64,000 nt of DNA from Zizania palustris (Eukaryota; Streptophyta; Magnoliopsida; Poales; Poaceae): positions 54,239,624-54,303,623 of the forward strand of contig JAAALK010000288.1 of the NCBI GenBank assembly GCA_019279435.1. The letters are read 5' to 3'. The number at the start of each line of letters is the position of its first letter. The stretch's first letter is position 1. The translations under genes were made by a program, and so were the position numbers. The notes beneath the pieces are model-generated. The model ran no database searches, was not told where the DNA came from, and saw only the letters and a program-made list of their open reading frames with translations. Below are positions 1 through 10,358 of this stretch, one piece after another.

Positions 1-297
1 CTGCTTTCCGTCAATGTGTCCCCTTATGTAGAGAGGTCTCAGGTGACGACTCGTATCTCCGAGTTTCTCAAACACGGTGTCTCGCGGGCCAAGATCTAGT
101 TGTGCGACCCCGACCTTCTCCTGTAGTGGAGCGAACTCAAAAGGTAGCATGACAATGCTGACGTCCATCGCCCGAGGAGCGGGACCCTCAGAGACAGGTG
201 TGTAGTCGTCATTGAGCAAGTCGTATTCGTCAGAGCTAATAACGGGGGTCGGGTCATCGATCATGACCAGCCTAGGTCTCCAAAATTTCTTCACCGC
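1..297 (-). pseudogene. Ty3/gypsy gag-protease linker fragment (element O, left piece)
   Basis: Read on the minus strand, this piece is open and encodes the stretch that lies just before the aspartic protease in a large grass gypsy family. It has an acidic linker (IDDPTPVISSDEYD), a conserved block (LGPRDTVFEKLG) and then HLRPLYIRGHIDGK, after which the protease active site normally follows. It is cut at both sides: by the window edge at 1 and by insertion of E1 at 297/298. Removing E1 and one copy of its ACCGC target duplication joins this frame to the minus-strand coding sequence at 7359. It is therefore the downstream part of the same element whose gag lies at 10359-12505. The protease itself is outside the window. 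The family assignment is from remembered motif similarity. Confidence 0.7.
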
Positions 298-540
298 TGT
301 TGTAGCAATTGTGTTAGCTACATCACAGGTTTTGTATGTGTGTATATGGTGTGTAAAATGAACCTTGAAGGGTTCTCTCAGAAGGAGAAAGGATTTATAC
401 TGGTTCGGGCCTCCCCTAGGGGATAATAGCCCTCTGTCCAGTTTGTGCTGGATTTGGCATGGTATGCCTCTGTGTGGAGAAGTGAACTCCAGGGTCTCTT
501 GGCCCCTGGAGAAGGTGTCCTGTTACAAGGGCTTGGCCCT

Positions 541-549
541 GCTTTTATA
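541..549 (-). promoter_or_regulatory. TATA box of E1 3' LTR
   Basis: TATAAAAGC is read on the minus strand. The other LTR keeps it at 6544-6552. This supports minus-strand transcription of the element from its LTR. Confidence 0.55.
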
Positions 550-869
550 GGCACGCAGGCCAAAGGAAAAGACCAAGATGCCCTCTATGAGTCCCAGGCT
601 CATAGGGGCAAAAAGGGGAAAGGAGCTAGCTACAATACAAAAGTGCTTTACAGCTTTACAGACGTGTCAGGCAACATCACTTCTTGACCAACTAAACGAC
701 AGACTATGGGCAGAGGGGCCCCTAGTATGACTTCTACATTGTAGCGGGGCGTAAATATCTTCTGGGTTCGGAGTAGGGCCAAAGCTCTTTAGGAAGAGGC
801 TGCAAGGGAGGCTTCGAAGTACACTCCGAAGTGGGCTTCGAAGCATGCTCTGAACCAGGGCTCTGAACA

Positions 870-1045
870 GGGGCCTCCGAACTGGACCTCCGAACTAGAC
901 CTCCGAATAGGGCTCCGAACAGGTCCTCCGAGCTGGACCTCCGAACTGGGCCTCCGAACAAGGGCCTCTGAACTGGACCTCCGAACTGGACCTCCAAACT
1001 GGGCCTCTGAACAGGGGCCTCCGAACTGGACCTCCGAGCTGGACC
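870..1045. repeat. Degenerate minisatellite in E1 LTR (also 6860-7035)
   Basis: Units close to CCTCCGAACTGGA and CCTCCGAACAGGGG are repeated more than ten times. The second LTR holds the corresponding array at about 6860-7035 with different unit order and substitutions, so the array has changed since insertion. Confidence 0.75.
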
Positions 1046-1363
1046 TCGGAGCCTTGGCTTTGAATTGGCCGGAGAGGGTCCGGAGACTAGCTCTGAGGAG
1101 CTCCGAAGGGAGCTCGAAGGCTAACTCCGAACAGCGCTCGAAGGCTAACTCCGAACAAGGCCCGGAGGTTAGCTTCGAACTTAGCCTGAGACTTAGCTTC
1201 TGGCAATCTTTAAGGAATCTTGAGGGCTTCGAGGTGAACCTTGAGGCTTGGAAACATCTTCTACAGGAAGGTACAGGCTTCGACAGTGTTGGGCTCTGGA
1301 CCGAAGGCCGTCGGAGGCTGACATCATTTGGCCCCTGTTCAAGGGAAAACTATTCCCCCAACA

Positions 1364-1376
1364 GTAGCCCCTCGCG
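1364..1376 (-). other. Polypurine tract of E1
   Basis: The minus strand reads GCGAGGGGCTAC directly before the TGTTGGGGG end of the left LTR. This is the place and composition expected for plus-strand DNA priming if the element runs on the minus strand. Confidence 0.6.
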
Positions 1377-1655
1377 TGCAGGCCTTCGGGACGAAGGGGT
1401 GTGCGCGCCCTTGGGACAAATGACCCAAAAAATACAACTTCAGCGAAAACAGGCCTTCGGAGCTTGGACCGAAGGTGACTTCGAAATTCGCAGGTAATAA
1501 CTGCCTGCGTCAGCTGTCAGAATGACCTCGGGGAGATCAACCGGCTCTGCAACGGCTAGAAAATTGACCGTTACCCTACGCTGGGCCGCTTCGCCTTCGC
1601 TGGAGGCCCACCTGCCAGTGGGTTCGTCCCACGAACCGTCGGAATTCTTACCATC

Positions 1656-1663
1656 TATAAATA
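1656..1663 (+). promoter_or_regulatory. TATA box of the antisense gene in E1
   Basis: TATAAATA lies within the context CATCTATAAATAGGGG. It is on the plus strand about 140 bp upstream of the ATG at 1805, in the non-LTR interior. The position fits a class II promoter with a leader of about 110 nt. It faces opposite to the LTR promoter, so the antisense gene seems to have its own promoter. Confidence 0.55.
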
Positions 1664-1804
1664 GGGGTTTACCGCGTGCGGCTTCGGCACGCTCTCATTT
1701 GCTTTCTTCTCATCGCCTTACATCCTTCGCTCCCTTCTCCTCCTTGGCTTCGCGTGAAGCACCCCTTGCTAGCTTTTAGCCCCTCGTGCCGAAGTCCCAC
1801 AAAG

Positions 1805-4798
1805 ATGCCGAAGAAGGCAGCTTCGAAGGCCTTGGCCTTGGGCCTGAGCTCGAGCTCCGCCCAACTGCAGGCAGCGGCAGCTGCGGCGGTGAAGCCTGCA
1901 CCGAGGCGGCTGGGGCCGAGGGACCTTCGGATGCCCTCCGATAAATTTGAGCAAACGCTGGAGATGAGGGCCTCGATCTCCACAGAGGAATCTGTCCAGA
2001 GGGCCTACGAAGGGAGGATTGCAGCGAAGATTCAACTCAGAGTCCCGGATAAGTCGGAGGCCATACCGAGGCCTCGGGCCGATGAAGTGGTAGTGTTCAA
2101 AGCCTTCTTCGAAGCCAGCCTTGGGCTGCCAACAGTGGGGATGCTGAGCGAAGTTCTCAAGGCCTACAACCTCAAGCTTCCTCATCTTTCGCCCAACGCC
2201 GTGGTGAGGCTTGCTGTCTTCGAATGGGCCATGAGGGCCGAGGGTTGCGAGGGCCGCGCAGATGTCTTCGTCGCCCTTCATGACGCCAACTGCCAGCCGA
2301 AGCCGAGGGAGGGCTCAGACCGCGTCAAGAGGGCCTTGGCCTTCGGCAACACAAACTTCCAGCTTCGGAGGGAGTATCACGATGCCTTCCTAGCGAGGGC
2401 TGCCAACAGCAAATGGTACTCGAAGTGGGATCAAGAGTGGTTCTACGCCTCCATCGGCGCGAACTCTCCCCTTCGGAGTACCAATGCCCTTATCTCATAT
2501 CGGCGCAAAGGGGTGGTGAAGACCAGCCCAGACACCCTTCTCTCAAGGATCTCGCTCCTTCGGAGGGTTGCCGCGAAGATGAGCATGAGGGACCTCACGG
2601 AGGAGTTCATCACCCTCCGGCTCAGCCCCCTTGTGTGCTCTTGGCCGGAGGGGCTCTTCCAAGCTTCGAGCCGAGGGGGCCTAAATGAGCTCGCCTTCAA
2701 ACGCCTCTGTAAGACTTCGAAATCTTTCCACTTTCATACATCGCAAAAACTTCATTCTGACTTGAACTTTTGTGAAGCCCATCTCGAAGTGAGGACTCTG
2801 GAGCAGGCCATCGCGGCGGCGGAGCATGTTGTTGGGGCTCCGACACCGGAGGAGCAAGCCCAGCGGCTTGCTTCGGTGGGGTGCTGGGAGCACTGGAACA
2901 GGGTGTGGACCCTGCTTGGCTACGAAGAGGTCCTAGCCCTGCCGGACTTCTCCCACCTCGTGGCTTCGATGACCGGTGCCAAGAGGAAGAGAGGGGATGG
3001 CGATGAGCCTGAAACCTCGAGGGCTCAGCCGGAGGTCCCCGCGACCGAGGCCTCTACTCCGGAGGAGGCAGCGGCCTCGGACCCTCCAAAATAGGCGGAG
3101 CCCACAAGTGCTCTTTCTACCAAGAAGGTAGCAAAGGCCTCGACGGCGACGACTTCGAGCACGAAGGCCGACGCGCCTGCTTCGCAGCAAAGGGACTGGG
3201 GGGCACACATTGACCCCTCCTCCTTCGAAGAAATCTCTGACGAAGGTAAACGCTTCAGACATACTTCTCTTCAATATGTGGATTTGGACTTGGACCTTTT
3301 TGCAGAGGAGGATGCCGGTGCGAGGCCCACCACGGCGAAGCCGGCAGAGGCCAACGCCGGTGCGAGGTCCACCGCGGCGAAGCTAGCAGAGGCCTCCGGC
3401 AGCATCAGCAGTAGCAGCAGTAGCAGCAGCGGCAGTAGCTCGGAGTCCGACAGCTCCTCGTCTGAAGAAGACGGAGGCAGCGGCCACGGCGAAGGGGACC
3501 CTCAAAGTGACGAGGACGTCGAGGTGGTGGAGCTAAGCCCGGCCATGCCGAAGCCTGCGCAGGCGGTTACGGCGGAGGAGATTGTCCAGCCTCTTCGGCC
3601 GAAGGGGGTCGTAACAGAGTCGGCCATCAATAGCTTTCGCGAGGGCTGTGCAGTTGCGGAGGCAGGGGACTTGGTGGCTCAACTCAGCCGTTCGAACCCC
3701 ATGGAACTCTTCATCAATGCAAATGAAGCCCTTAAGCAGGTGAGCGAAGTCCTATATAGCCTTCGAGTTATACCTTCATCTTTGACCAACACTTATGATT
3801 TCTTGAAGGCCTTCACACTGAATGCAACAGCTTCGACTTCTGCGGACAGGCAGATGACGCGCCTGGCAGAGGAGAAGGAGGCCCTCCGATGCGAAGTCTC
3901 GGTGGAAGCCGAGAAGCGAAGGCGGGCCAAAGCTTCAGCCAATGTGGCGAGGGGTGAGGCCGAGACAGCGAGGGATGAGGCAGAGGCGGCGAAGGCCGAG
4001 GCAGGCAAGGCTAAGGAAACCTTGGCCTCGGAGATGGATAGGCTCCGCGCGGAGCTCAAAGCCACGAAGGACGCCGAAGCCCGGCAGGCGAAGAAGAACT
4101 CCGAACTCCACCACCGGGCTCAATCACTCGAGGACTTCGTCGTTGACAACCTCGGCGAAGCCACTCAGAGTCTAGCCGAAGTCCTTCAACAGATAGGGAC
4201 CGAATGCCGAGCTCCGGACATCGGCGACCAGGATCCGATTGGGGACCGCACCGCGTTCTTGAAGGTGGTGGCTTCATGGGTGGAGCAGTCTCTGAAGGGC
4301 TTCGCCTTGATGGCCGGCCGAGTGGCGGGCCAAGGGGTGTTGCAAATGCTTCATGACGCGGGGTGCAACCACCTCGAAGTAGCAACCTCCGTGACCCCAG
4401 TGGCCTTCGGAGGCCAGCACTTGGTGACGCCTCTGGCCGGCGTCCGCGGAGCTTGGCGGCGACTTCAAGAGCCTTGGAAGTCCCAAGGGTGCGAAGCAGT
4501 CCTCGAGCTTTAGAAGGCCCTCCGCCTTCGCCGAGCCAAAGCGCTTGTTTCGCCCAATCAGCCTTCGACCTCGACGCCTCCGCCTCCGAAGGTGTAGATC
4601 TCCTTAGGCTCCTTGTAATTCTTAGCTGCAGGCTTGTAAAAACTTATCAGCTTATTGATATGAATGCGGGGGTTTTTTATACCTGCCCAGGCTCAGCCTC
4701 CGAATGTTGACTTCGAAGTGCTTGAGGACTCTGAAGAACTTCGCCAGTTGTGGGCAGTCCTCAAGGTAGCTAGGTCCGAAGGCCCCCCCTCGGTTTAA
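1805..4798 (+). pseudogene. Antisense accessory gene of Tat-type element (PF04195-like, coiled coil), five exons
   Basis: The start is ATG 1805 (MPKKAASK) in the context ACAAAGATG; an open frame continues upstream to 1676 without an ATG. Proposed GT-AG introns are 2709-2777, 3246-3305, 3740-3808 and 4592-4690, with the stop TAA at 4796-4798. All four match the positions and phases (1,1,0,0) of introns in the homologue at 60805-64000. Exon 1 resembles the plant putative gypsy-type transposon domain (PF04195), with EWAMRAEGCEGRA and QEWFYASIGA as landmarks. Exon 2 ends with a basic AKRKRG that could be a nuclear signal. Exon 3 is serine- and acid-rich. Exon 4 is a long Ala/Glu/Arg coiled coil. 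Exon 5 is short (FEVLEDSEELRQLW). Two in-frame TAG codons (3092-3094 and 4511-4513) sit where CAG would restore glutamine. Function is unknown; gag-like or DNA/RNA-binding roles are possible. Confidence 0.75.
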
Positions 4799-6278
4799 GC
4801 TTTCGAGGGGGCCTAACGGCGAAGCCATCCCAGAAGTAGTTCAGGATCTGCTAGCCATTGTGAAGACGGAGTCCCTTCGGAGTTCTTCGTTTTTGCCTTC
4901 ACAAATGGTCTTAGCAGGCGACGAAGCTTTAGACTTCTCTGCCTTCGACACGGCACCGCCTGCCTCGCAGACTTGGAGTGACCTGCAAAGTGGAAGACGA
5001 GGTCTACGAGCTTTGGAGCCTGGACGAGCCGGACGTGGGAGAGCAGGCTCCGACGAGGCTTCGTCCAGCCGAGGGGCCCTGGCCGAAAGAAAGGCAAGCG
5101 AGGGTTGGGGCCTCGCACTCGATTTTTCTTAGGCTTAGATACAGACTACTCGTAGTTTTGTGTTTGAAGTACATTTGTAACATACTTCTCAACTATTATT
5201 CAATGGAGTTTATTGTATTTGCATACTTTGTCTACATGCTTCGCATTATCTGATGGCTTCGAACGTTTCACGCTCGTACTACGCATTACATTCGCACACC
5301 TCGCATACATGCTTCCCCCTTTCTCGTGGCAGCTAGGGACTTAGCCGTTGCTGGTGCGGGCAATAAAAATGCGAAGGGGTGCGCTTTTGGTGGCTTGGAT
5401 GCTTAGAACACATCAATTGAAGGCCTCTTTTGGGCATCGAATGCATTAATTTGGAGCGAAGCGAGGCTTCAGCGTAACCAAATTAAGCGAAGCATGCTTC
5501 GGCATGCTAGGATTTAGATGCTGTGCGTGAGCAAGCCTCCGAAACGCACTTAGATTTTAAGCGAAGTATGACTTCGAGATGCTTAGGCGTATATCAGATT
5601 CTGACACGCGAAGCAAGGCTTTGGAGCATGTTTGGATAATGAAGCAAGGCTTCTGAGCTTGATTCTGTAATGAAAATGGATGCTTGGTGTGGATTCACCG
5701 AACCTGTGATAATGTGAGCCACCTTCGACTCTGGGTCACCTTCGACCCTGGGACGCTTCGGGTACGGAACCCGGAATCCCTGGATGCATCGGGCCGGTGG
5801 CCTGAAGTCCCTGGACGCATCGGGCCGGTGGCCCGGAGTCCCTGTTACTGCTACGTGCCTAGAGGCATTGTGTAGCCTTCGGAGGGATGCTCTGGATTTT
5901 GTAAAGCGAAGAGAGGCTTCGAATTCAAGACGAAGCAGGGCTTCAAATTCAAGGCGAAGTAGGGCTTCGAATTTATATCAAAGTGATTGCGACGTTGTAC
6001 ATCGAAGTGGTACTTCGGATAGAGTACATACCTCACAAAGTGGCTGAAAGTTTGCCTCGTAGCCCCTGGGGCTTCGACGGCCTTCGACACACGAAGCGGA
6101 GCCCCTTGCTGGACGGTGAGCTCTGGCATGCAAAGGGTAGGGGAAGGCGAAGATGGCCTTCGAACTGCACTCGAAGCCCCTTGCCGAAGGGTGCGCGAAG
6201 CAAGAAAGCTTCGAAGCTCCCCCCTCAAGCGTACTTCGAGTTGCAGACAGTGGCAGAGAACTTAGCTTTTAAGACTAA
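4799..6278. other. Non-coding interior of E1
   Basis: This 1.5 kb lies between the end of the antisense gene and the primer-binding site. In the element's sense it is the leader and the place where gag-pol would be, but I find no coding similarity to gag or pol on either strand. It is rich in TTCGAAG-type words. It has a 31-bp direct repeat (5778-5844, two units) and about three degenerate 24-bp units of GGCTTCGAATTCAAG type near 5910-5985. Confidence 0.6.
5778..5844. repeat. 31-bp tandem repeat, two units
   Basis: Two copies start with CCCTGGA at 5778 and 5809, followed by the beginning of a third at 5840. The core ATCGGGCCGGTGGCC is identical in both units. Confidence 0.85.
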
Positions 6279-6298
6279 GGTCCCCACGGATGGCGCCA
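6279..6298 (-). other. Primer-binding site of E1
   Basis: The minus strand reads TGGCGCCATCCGTGGGGACC two bases inside the right LTR. It is nearly the same as the site of the autonomous Tat element (54361-54380, TGGCGCCGTCCGTGGGGAAC). It fixes the element's orientation and ties E1 to the Tat element. Confidence 0.85.
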
Positions 6299-6300
6299 AC

Positions 6301-7353
6301 TGTTGTAGCAATTGTGTTAGCTACAGCACAGGTTTTGTATGTGTGTATATGGTGTGTAAAATGAACCTCGAAGGGTTTTCTCAGAAGGAGAAAGGATTTA
6401 TACTGGTTCGGGCCTCCCCTAGGGGATAATAGCCCTACGTCCAGTTTGTGGTGGATTTGGCATGGTATGCCTCTGTGTGGAGAAGTGAACTCCAGGGTCT
6501 CTTGTCCCCTGGAGAAGGTGTCCTGTTACAAGGGCTTGGCCCTGCTTTTATAAGCATGCAGGCCAAAGGAAAAGACCAAGATGCCCTCTATGAGTCCCAG
6601 GCTCATAGGGGCAAAAAGGGGAAAGGAGCTAGCTACGGTACAAAAGTGCTTTACAGCTTTACATATGTGTTAGGCAATGTCACTTCTTGACCAACTAAAC
6701 GACAGACTATGGGCAGAGGGGCCCCTAGTATGACTTCTACACTGTAGCGGGGCGTAAATATCTTCTGGGTTCGGAGTAGGGCTGAAGCTCTTTAGGCAGA
6801 GGCTGCAAGGGAGGCTTCGAAGTACACTCTGAAGTGGGCTTCGAAGCATGCTCCAAACCGGGGCTCCGAACAGGGGCCTCTGAACTAGACCTCCGAACAG
6901 GGCTCCGAACAGGTCCTCCGAGCTGGACCTCCGAACCGGGCCTCCGAACAGGGGCCTCCGAACTGGACCTCCGAACTGGACCTCCAAGCTGGGCCTCCGA
7001 ATAGGGGCCTCCAAACTGGACCTCCGAGCTGGACCTCGGAGCCTTGGCTTTGAATCGGCCGGAGAGGGTCCGGAGACTAGCTCTGAGGATCTCTGAAGGG
7101 AGCTCGAAGGCTAACTCCGAACAGGGCTCGAAGGCTAACTCCGAACAAGGCCCAGAGGTTAGCTTCGAAGTTAGCCTGTGACTTAGCTTCTAGCAATCTT
7201 TAAGGAATCTTGAGGGCTTCGAGGTGAACCTTGAGGCTTGAAAACATCTTCTATGAGAAGGTACAAGCTTCGACAGTGTTGGGCTCCGGACCGAAGGCCG
7301 TTGGAGGCTGACATCATTTGGCCCCTGTTCAAGGGAAAACTATTCCCCCAACA
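6301..7353 (-). repeat. 5' LTR of E1
   Basis: This 1,053-bp LTR pairs with 298-1363. A minus-strand TATAAAAGC lies at 6544-6552. It is followed by the target duplication ACCGC at 7354-7358. About nine substitutions are visible by eye in the first 270 bp compared with the other LTR. Confidence 0.93.
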
Positions 7354-7358
7354 ACCGC

Positions 7359-8188
7359 GCTTCCTCGGCCTTTTCTTCTCGTATCTCTTGTGCCTGCAAG
7401 CACTACAACCTCCTCTTTTGTGACTTGGGCATCCCCGAGGGTGCCCATGATGGCTGAGGACGGGTTCCGGGCGCCACAGTCTTGTTTCTAGTATTTTTGG
7501 TCGAACGGGACTTGTTTGGATCAGCCTCGAACATCTTACGCTTGCCGTAAGAAGTCCTCTGCTCCTAGTCAGTCAGACTGGCGGTGGTGGGTCGGTCATA
7601 CTGGCCTGTGCCAAAAACAGTTGTAAGGCCGGTCAGACCAGCCACAGTAGACTGGTCAAACCAGGCTTCGGTTAGGGCTTTCGGCCGGGCTTGGTGATGT
7701 ACCTTCGCGCTGCCCTATTGGGGCACCCTTCGGGATTGGGACCTCCTTGGATCCCACCCTGATGACTATGGTCTCTGGGGCATCTTTACGTTCATCCCCT
7801 CCAGTGCCTTCTTGCGAGGTTCGGTTCTACAGTACTACAGATAGCCGATGAATAATGCTCCCGTCTTGCACCAGACCTTGTACCTTCCACTCGGAAACAC
7901 TAGAAGCAATGTGAATGTTAGTGGCTGGACACTTCTCGGGGTCCTCCGGCGGCGGAAGCCAAGTAGGAGTCATCATCCAGCAGTAGGGTGGTGGCTTCAG
8001 AGGCTCTAGCGGCTTCGCCCACTGGGTGCCGAACCCGTTGGTCTGTTGGAAGTTCAGCCATGTCAAAGGTACCTCGGACCAGACCAGTGAAGGGTCCTGC
8101 CAGGCCGGAGGCGGGCTAGCCCATGGCGGAGACGGGTCCGGCCACTGGAGGCTTAATCCACCCAACGGTTGGAACCCATTCGGAGGAG
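7359..8188 (-). pseudogene. Gag-protease linker of element O (middle piece)
   Basis: Minus-strand coding remnant between the insertions of P1 (right) and E1 (left). The first part is strongly proline- and tryptophan-rich (PPPNGFQPLGG, LQWPDPSPPW, AWQDPSLVW) and reads directly on from the gag frame at 10359 once P1 and one GTGGG are removed. A TAG at 7827-7829 sits where CAG is plausible. Further on there are several TGA codons and at least one frameshift. The last part, near 7359-7450, is in frame with 1-297 once E1 is removed. It has no recognised enzymatic domain and acts as a spacer in the polyprotein. Confidence 0.65.
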
Positions 8189-8193
8189 GTGGG

Positions 8194-10353
8194 TGAGGAG
8201 CCATGCTGAATAGCGTGGGCCTCATGGCTCCAGATGTGATGAGTCATTGTCAACGATAGTCAAAGAGGACTAAAAAGAGAGAGAAGACCTGTTGCGTCTG
8301 GGCCGCGTGTGACTCAGGTACACGGGCAGCGAGCGACTGTTGGGCAGAGGGGCCGCGAAGTCGGGCTGGCCCAATCCGGGTACATGGGCTAGGAGCAGCA
8401 GAGGATCCACTGGACTGTTGACCAGGATTGACTCAGGTACACGGGCGGCGAGTGATTGCTGGGCTGAGGGAGCCACGGAATCGGGCCGGCCCAATCCGGG
8501 TACCCGGTGCGAAGACGGTGGACGCTTTGTCAGTTTCGGCGCAAAACTGATGACCGCTGATCTCGCATCTGACCGTTCTGAGGCGAAGCCGTAGCTGCTA
8601 CGAAAGCTCCGCATCAGGACAAGTTACCTTTATTTAGGTTTTACTATTTTGCCTTTAGGCCCACAGTCTGTCAGTCGAGTCTGTAAAAAATCCTAAGGGC
8701 ATATCGGTCTTTTCCTTTTTTTATTTAGCGTCTGTAAAAAACCCTAGGGGTATTTCTGCATTTTACCCATTTATTGGGCTGCCTATAAATAGGCCCCAAT
8801 ATCCTAGGGTTAGGGTTACCCATTCTGTAATACACTTTAATCTAGCACTAAAGTTTGGGTCACTTTTTGGCTGTCTCCTGTTTCTTCTCGCGAGTGCTCC
8901 GCCGCCATCTTGTTCATCGGTTCTTGCGCTTGACACTTCTGCTTGTTGTGAGTAAACCAACTCTGCGCACTGTCTCTCAGTTTTGATTTCCTGGTTGTGT
9001 GCGTTTTTTTTGTTTGCTTTAGTTTCCTGAGTTCATCGCAGAAACTTTTTCCTCTCTTTGCGGGTATTATCATTTTTATTACTGAGTTACCGAGTTATTC
9101 TACTATTCTGCAAAGTTAATCACTGTGATTATGAAAGCATGATTCAGGCCAGAAACAATTTTTTGCCGCATTAGTACTGCTGTACTATTTCCTTTGGATC
9201 AGACGTGATAGCCTCTAGGACCTATTGTTGTAGAGCTGCAGTTCTATTCCACGTCTATGCACTGTGCTATCTGAAACTAGGTTCTGGATTCAAGCTTTGT
9301 TTTTTTGATTATTTTGTTCTTCATAGTTTCCTGTGCGTTAGTCAAGCTATCCATAGGCTTTAGCTTATGTCTGCTTAGGCACATACAAGAAGTAAAAGTG
9401 CATGGAAACTTTGGTCTTTGCTGCTTCATTTATGTGGGTCCCACATGAAGTTTTGTGCGCCATGATGGCCTAAAGGTCCTATTAACGCTAGCTTCAGAGT
9501 TCTGCAGCCTTCATCTTGTCATCTCCGAATTTTCCCACGGCAAGAATTGTTTAAGCTAGTAGTGTATTTCGCTTCTAGGTGGCAGTCCTACGGTTCAGCT
9601 TTGCAGGCTACATCTTTTGCAGCAGCAGGGATATTTTTTCTCTACTCGAAGCTAGCTTCGTTCTGTTGTTCTCTAGTATCCAGTTTTATTTGTTTCGAAG
9701 TTGTTTCTACACTTCGTTGATTTTAAAACGTGTTCGAAGGTTGTTCCTACTCCGAAGCCTTCCTGTCCAAGCCATCGGACTTCGATGATTTTTGTGTGAG
9801 CTTCGGAATTTTTACAGGCCTCGAATTTTTAAATGGCTCCTGTTTTAGTGTGACCTCCGATTCGGAGCTGGGTTTCACTTCAAGTGAGCTCCGGAGGTAC
9901 TTCGCTGTTTTTGCCTTCGGAGATTATTTGCTTCGGAGCAGGGCTTCGCACGAAGTAGGCTTCAGAGGCTTCGGGACGTGCACCACAGGCATTAATACTG
10001 CGTACTTCAAAGCGGGCTTCGTCAAGTATCTTACTGGAGAAAACGTAGAACAGTAACTTCTCATCTCGATTTACGTGCACTTAGATCAAACTGCTGTGAT
10101 GATTTGTTTCTGTGAAGATTGATCTGCCATGTTTTGAATGCCTTGTTTATCTGCCTATTAGCACTGAGTTGGTGTTTCTTCATTTAGGACACTGGTCGTT
10201 TTTAGGCTAGATTATTTTCAGCTCGGTTGATCTGTCCTTCTTTTAACTGTTTATTTGTTGAGGTGTGTTGGGTGTTGGGAGCAGGCCATTGATTCGAAAG
10301 AATTTTTTAGGCGCCCATTCACCCCCCCTCTGGTCGCTACTTTCGGTCCTACA
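8194..10353 (+). mobile_element. Solo LTR of a Sirevirus-type copia element (P1)
   Basis: This 2,160-bp LTR starts TGAGGAGCC and ends GGTCCTACA, and is flanked by a perfect duplication GTGGG (8189-8193 and 10354-10358). No internal region is attached. Its last 50 bp are the reverse complement of the start of Q at 15852, and its first 280 bp resemble P2 at 14086. The core (about 9580-10050) is packed with TTCGAAG and CTTCGGAG words. A TATA box is at 8784-8791. It was probably formed by LTR-LTR recombination of a full element inserted in O. Confidence 0.88.
8784..8791 (+). promoter_or_regulatory. TATA box in solo LTR P1
   Basis: TATAAATAGGCCCC is on the plus strand. The same motif and spacing occur in P2 (14611-14618). 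Confidence 0.5.
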
Positions 10354-10358
10354 GTGGG

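Larger units (their letters stand above)
298..1363 (-). repeat. 3' LTR of E1
   Basis: This 1,066-bp LTR matches 6301-7353 along its whole length. In plus-strand terms it begins TGTTGTAGCAATTG and ends CCCCCAACA. On the minus strand TATAAAAGC (541-549) is a promoter-like TATA box in both copies. Positions about 870-1045 form a degenerate minisatellite of CCTCCGAACTGGA-like units that differs in detail between the two LTRs. Confidence 0.93.
298..7353 (-). mobile_element. Non-autonomous Tat-lineage LTR retrotransposon carrying only an antisense gene (E1)
   Basis: Two LTRs (298-1363 and 6301-7353) with TG...CA ends are flanked by a perfect 5-bp target duplication, ACCGC (293-297 and 7354-7358). 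The element's own orientation is minus. A primer-binding site on the minus strand (6279-6298) abuts the right LTR, a purine tract on the minus strand abuts the left LTR, and both LTRs hold a minus-strand TATAAAAGC. No gag, protease, RT, RNase H or integrase is recognisable in the 4.9-kb interior. The only gene is on the opposite strand (1805-4798). It is homologous to the antisense gene of the autonomous Tat element at 60805-64000. E1 must therefore have been mobilised by proteins supplied in trans. Its LTRs differ by a few per cent, so it is older than Sirevirus S. It interrupts element O. Confidence 0.88.

Noticed and set aside
9580..10060. TTCGAAG-rich LTR cores as classical heat-shock elements
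   Set aside because: The TTC and GAA blocks abut or are spaced irregularly and do not show the regular two-base spacing of the consensus, so I kept only the compositional observation.
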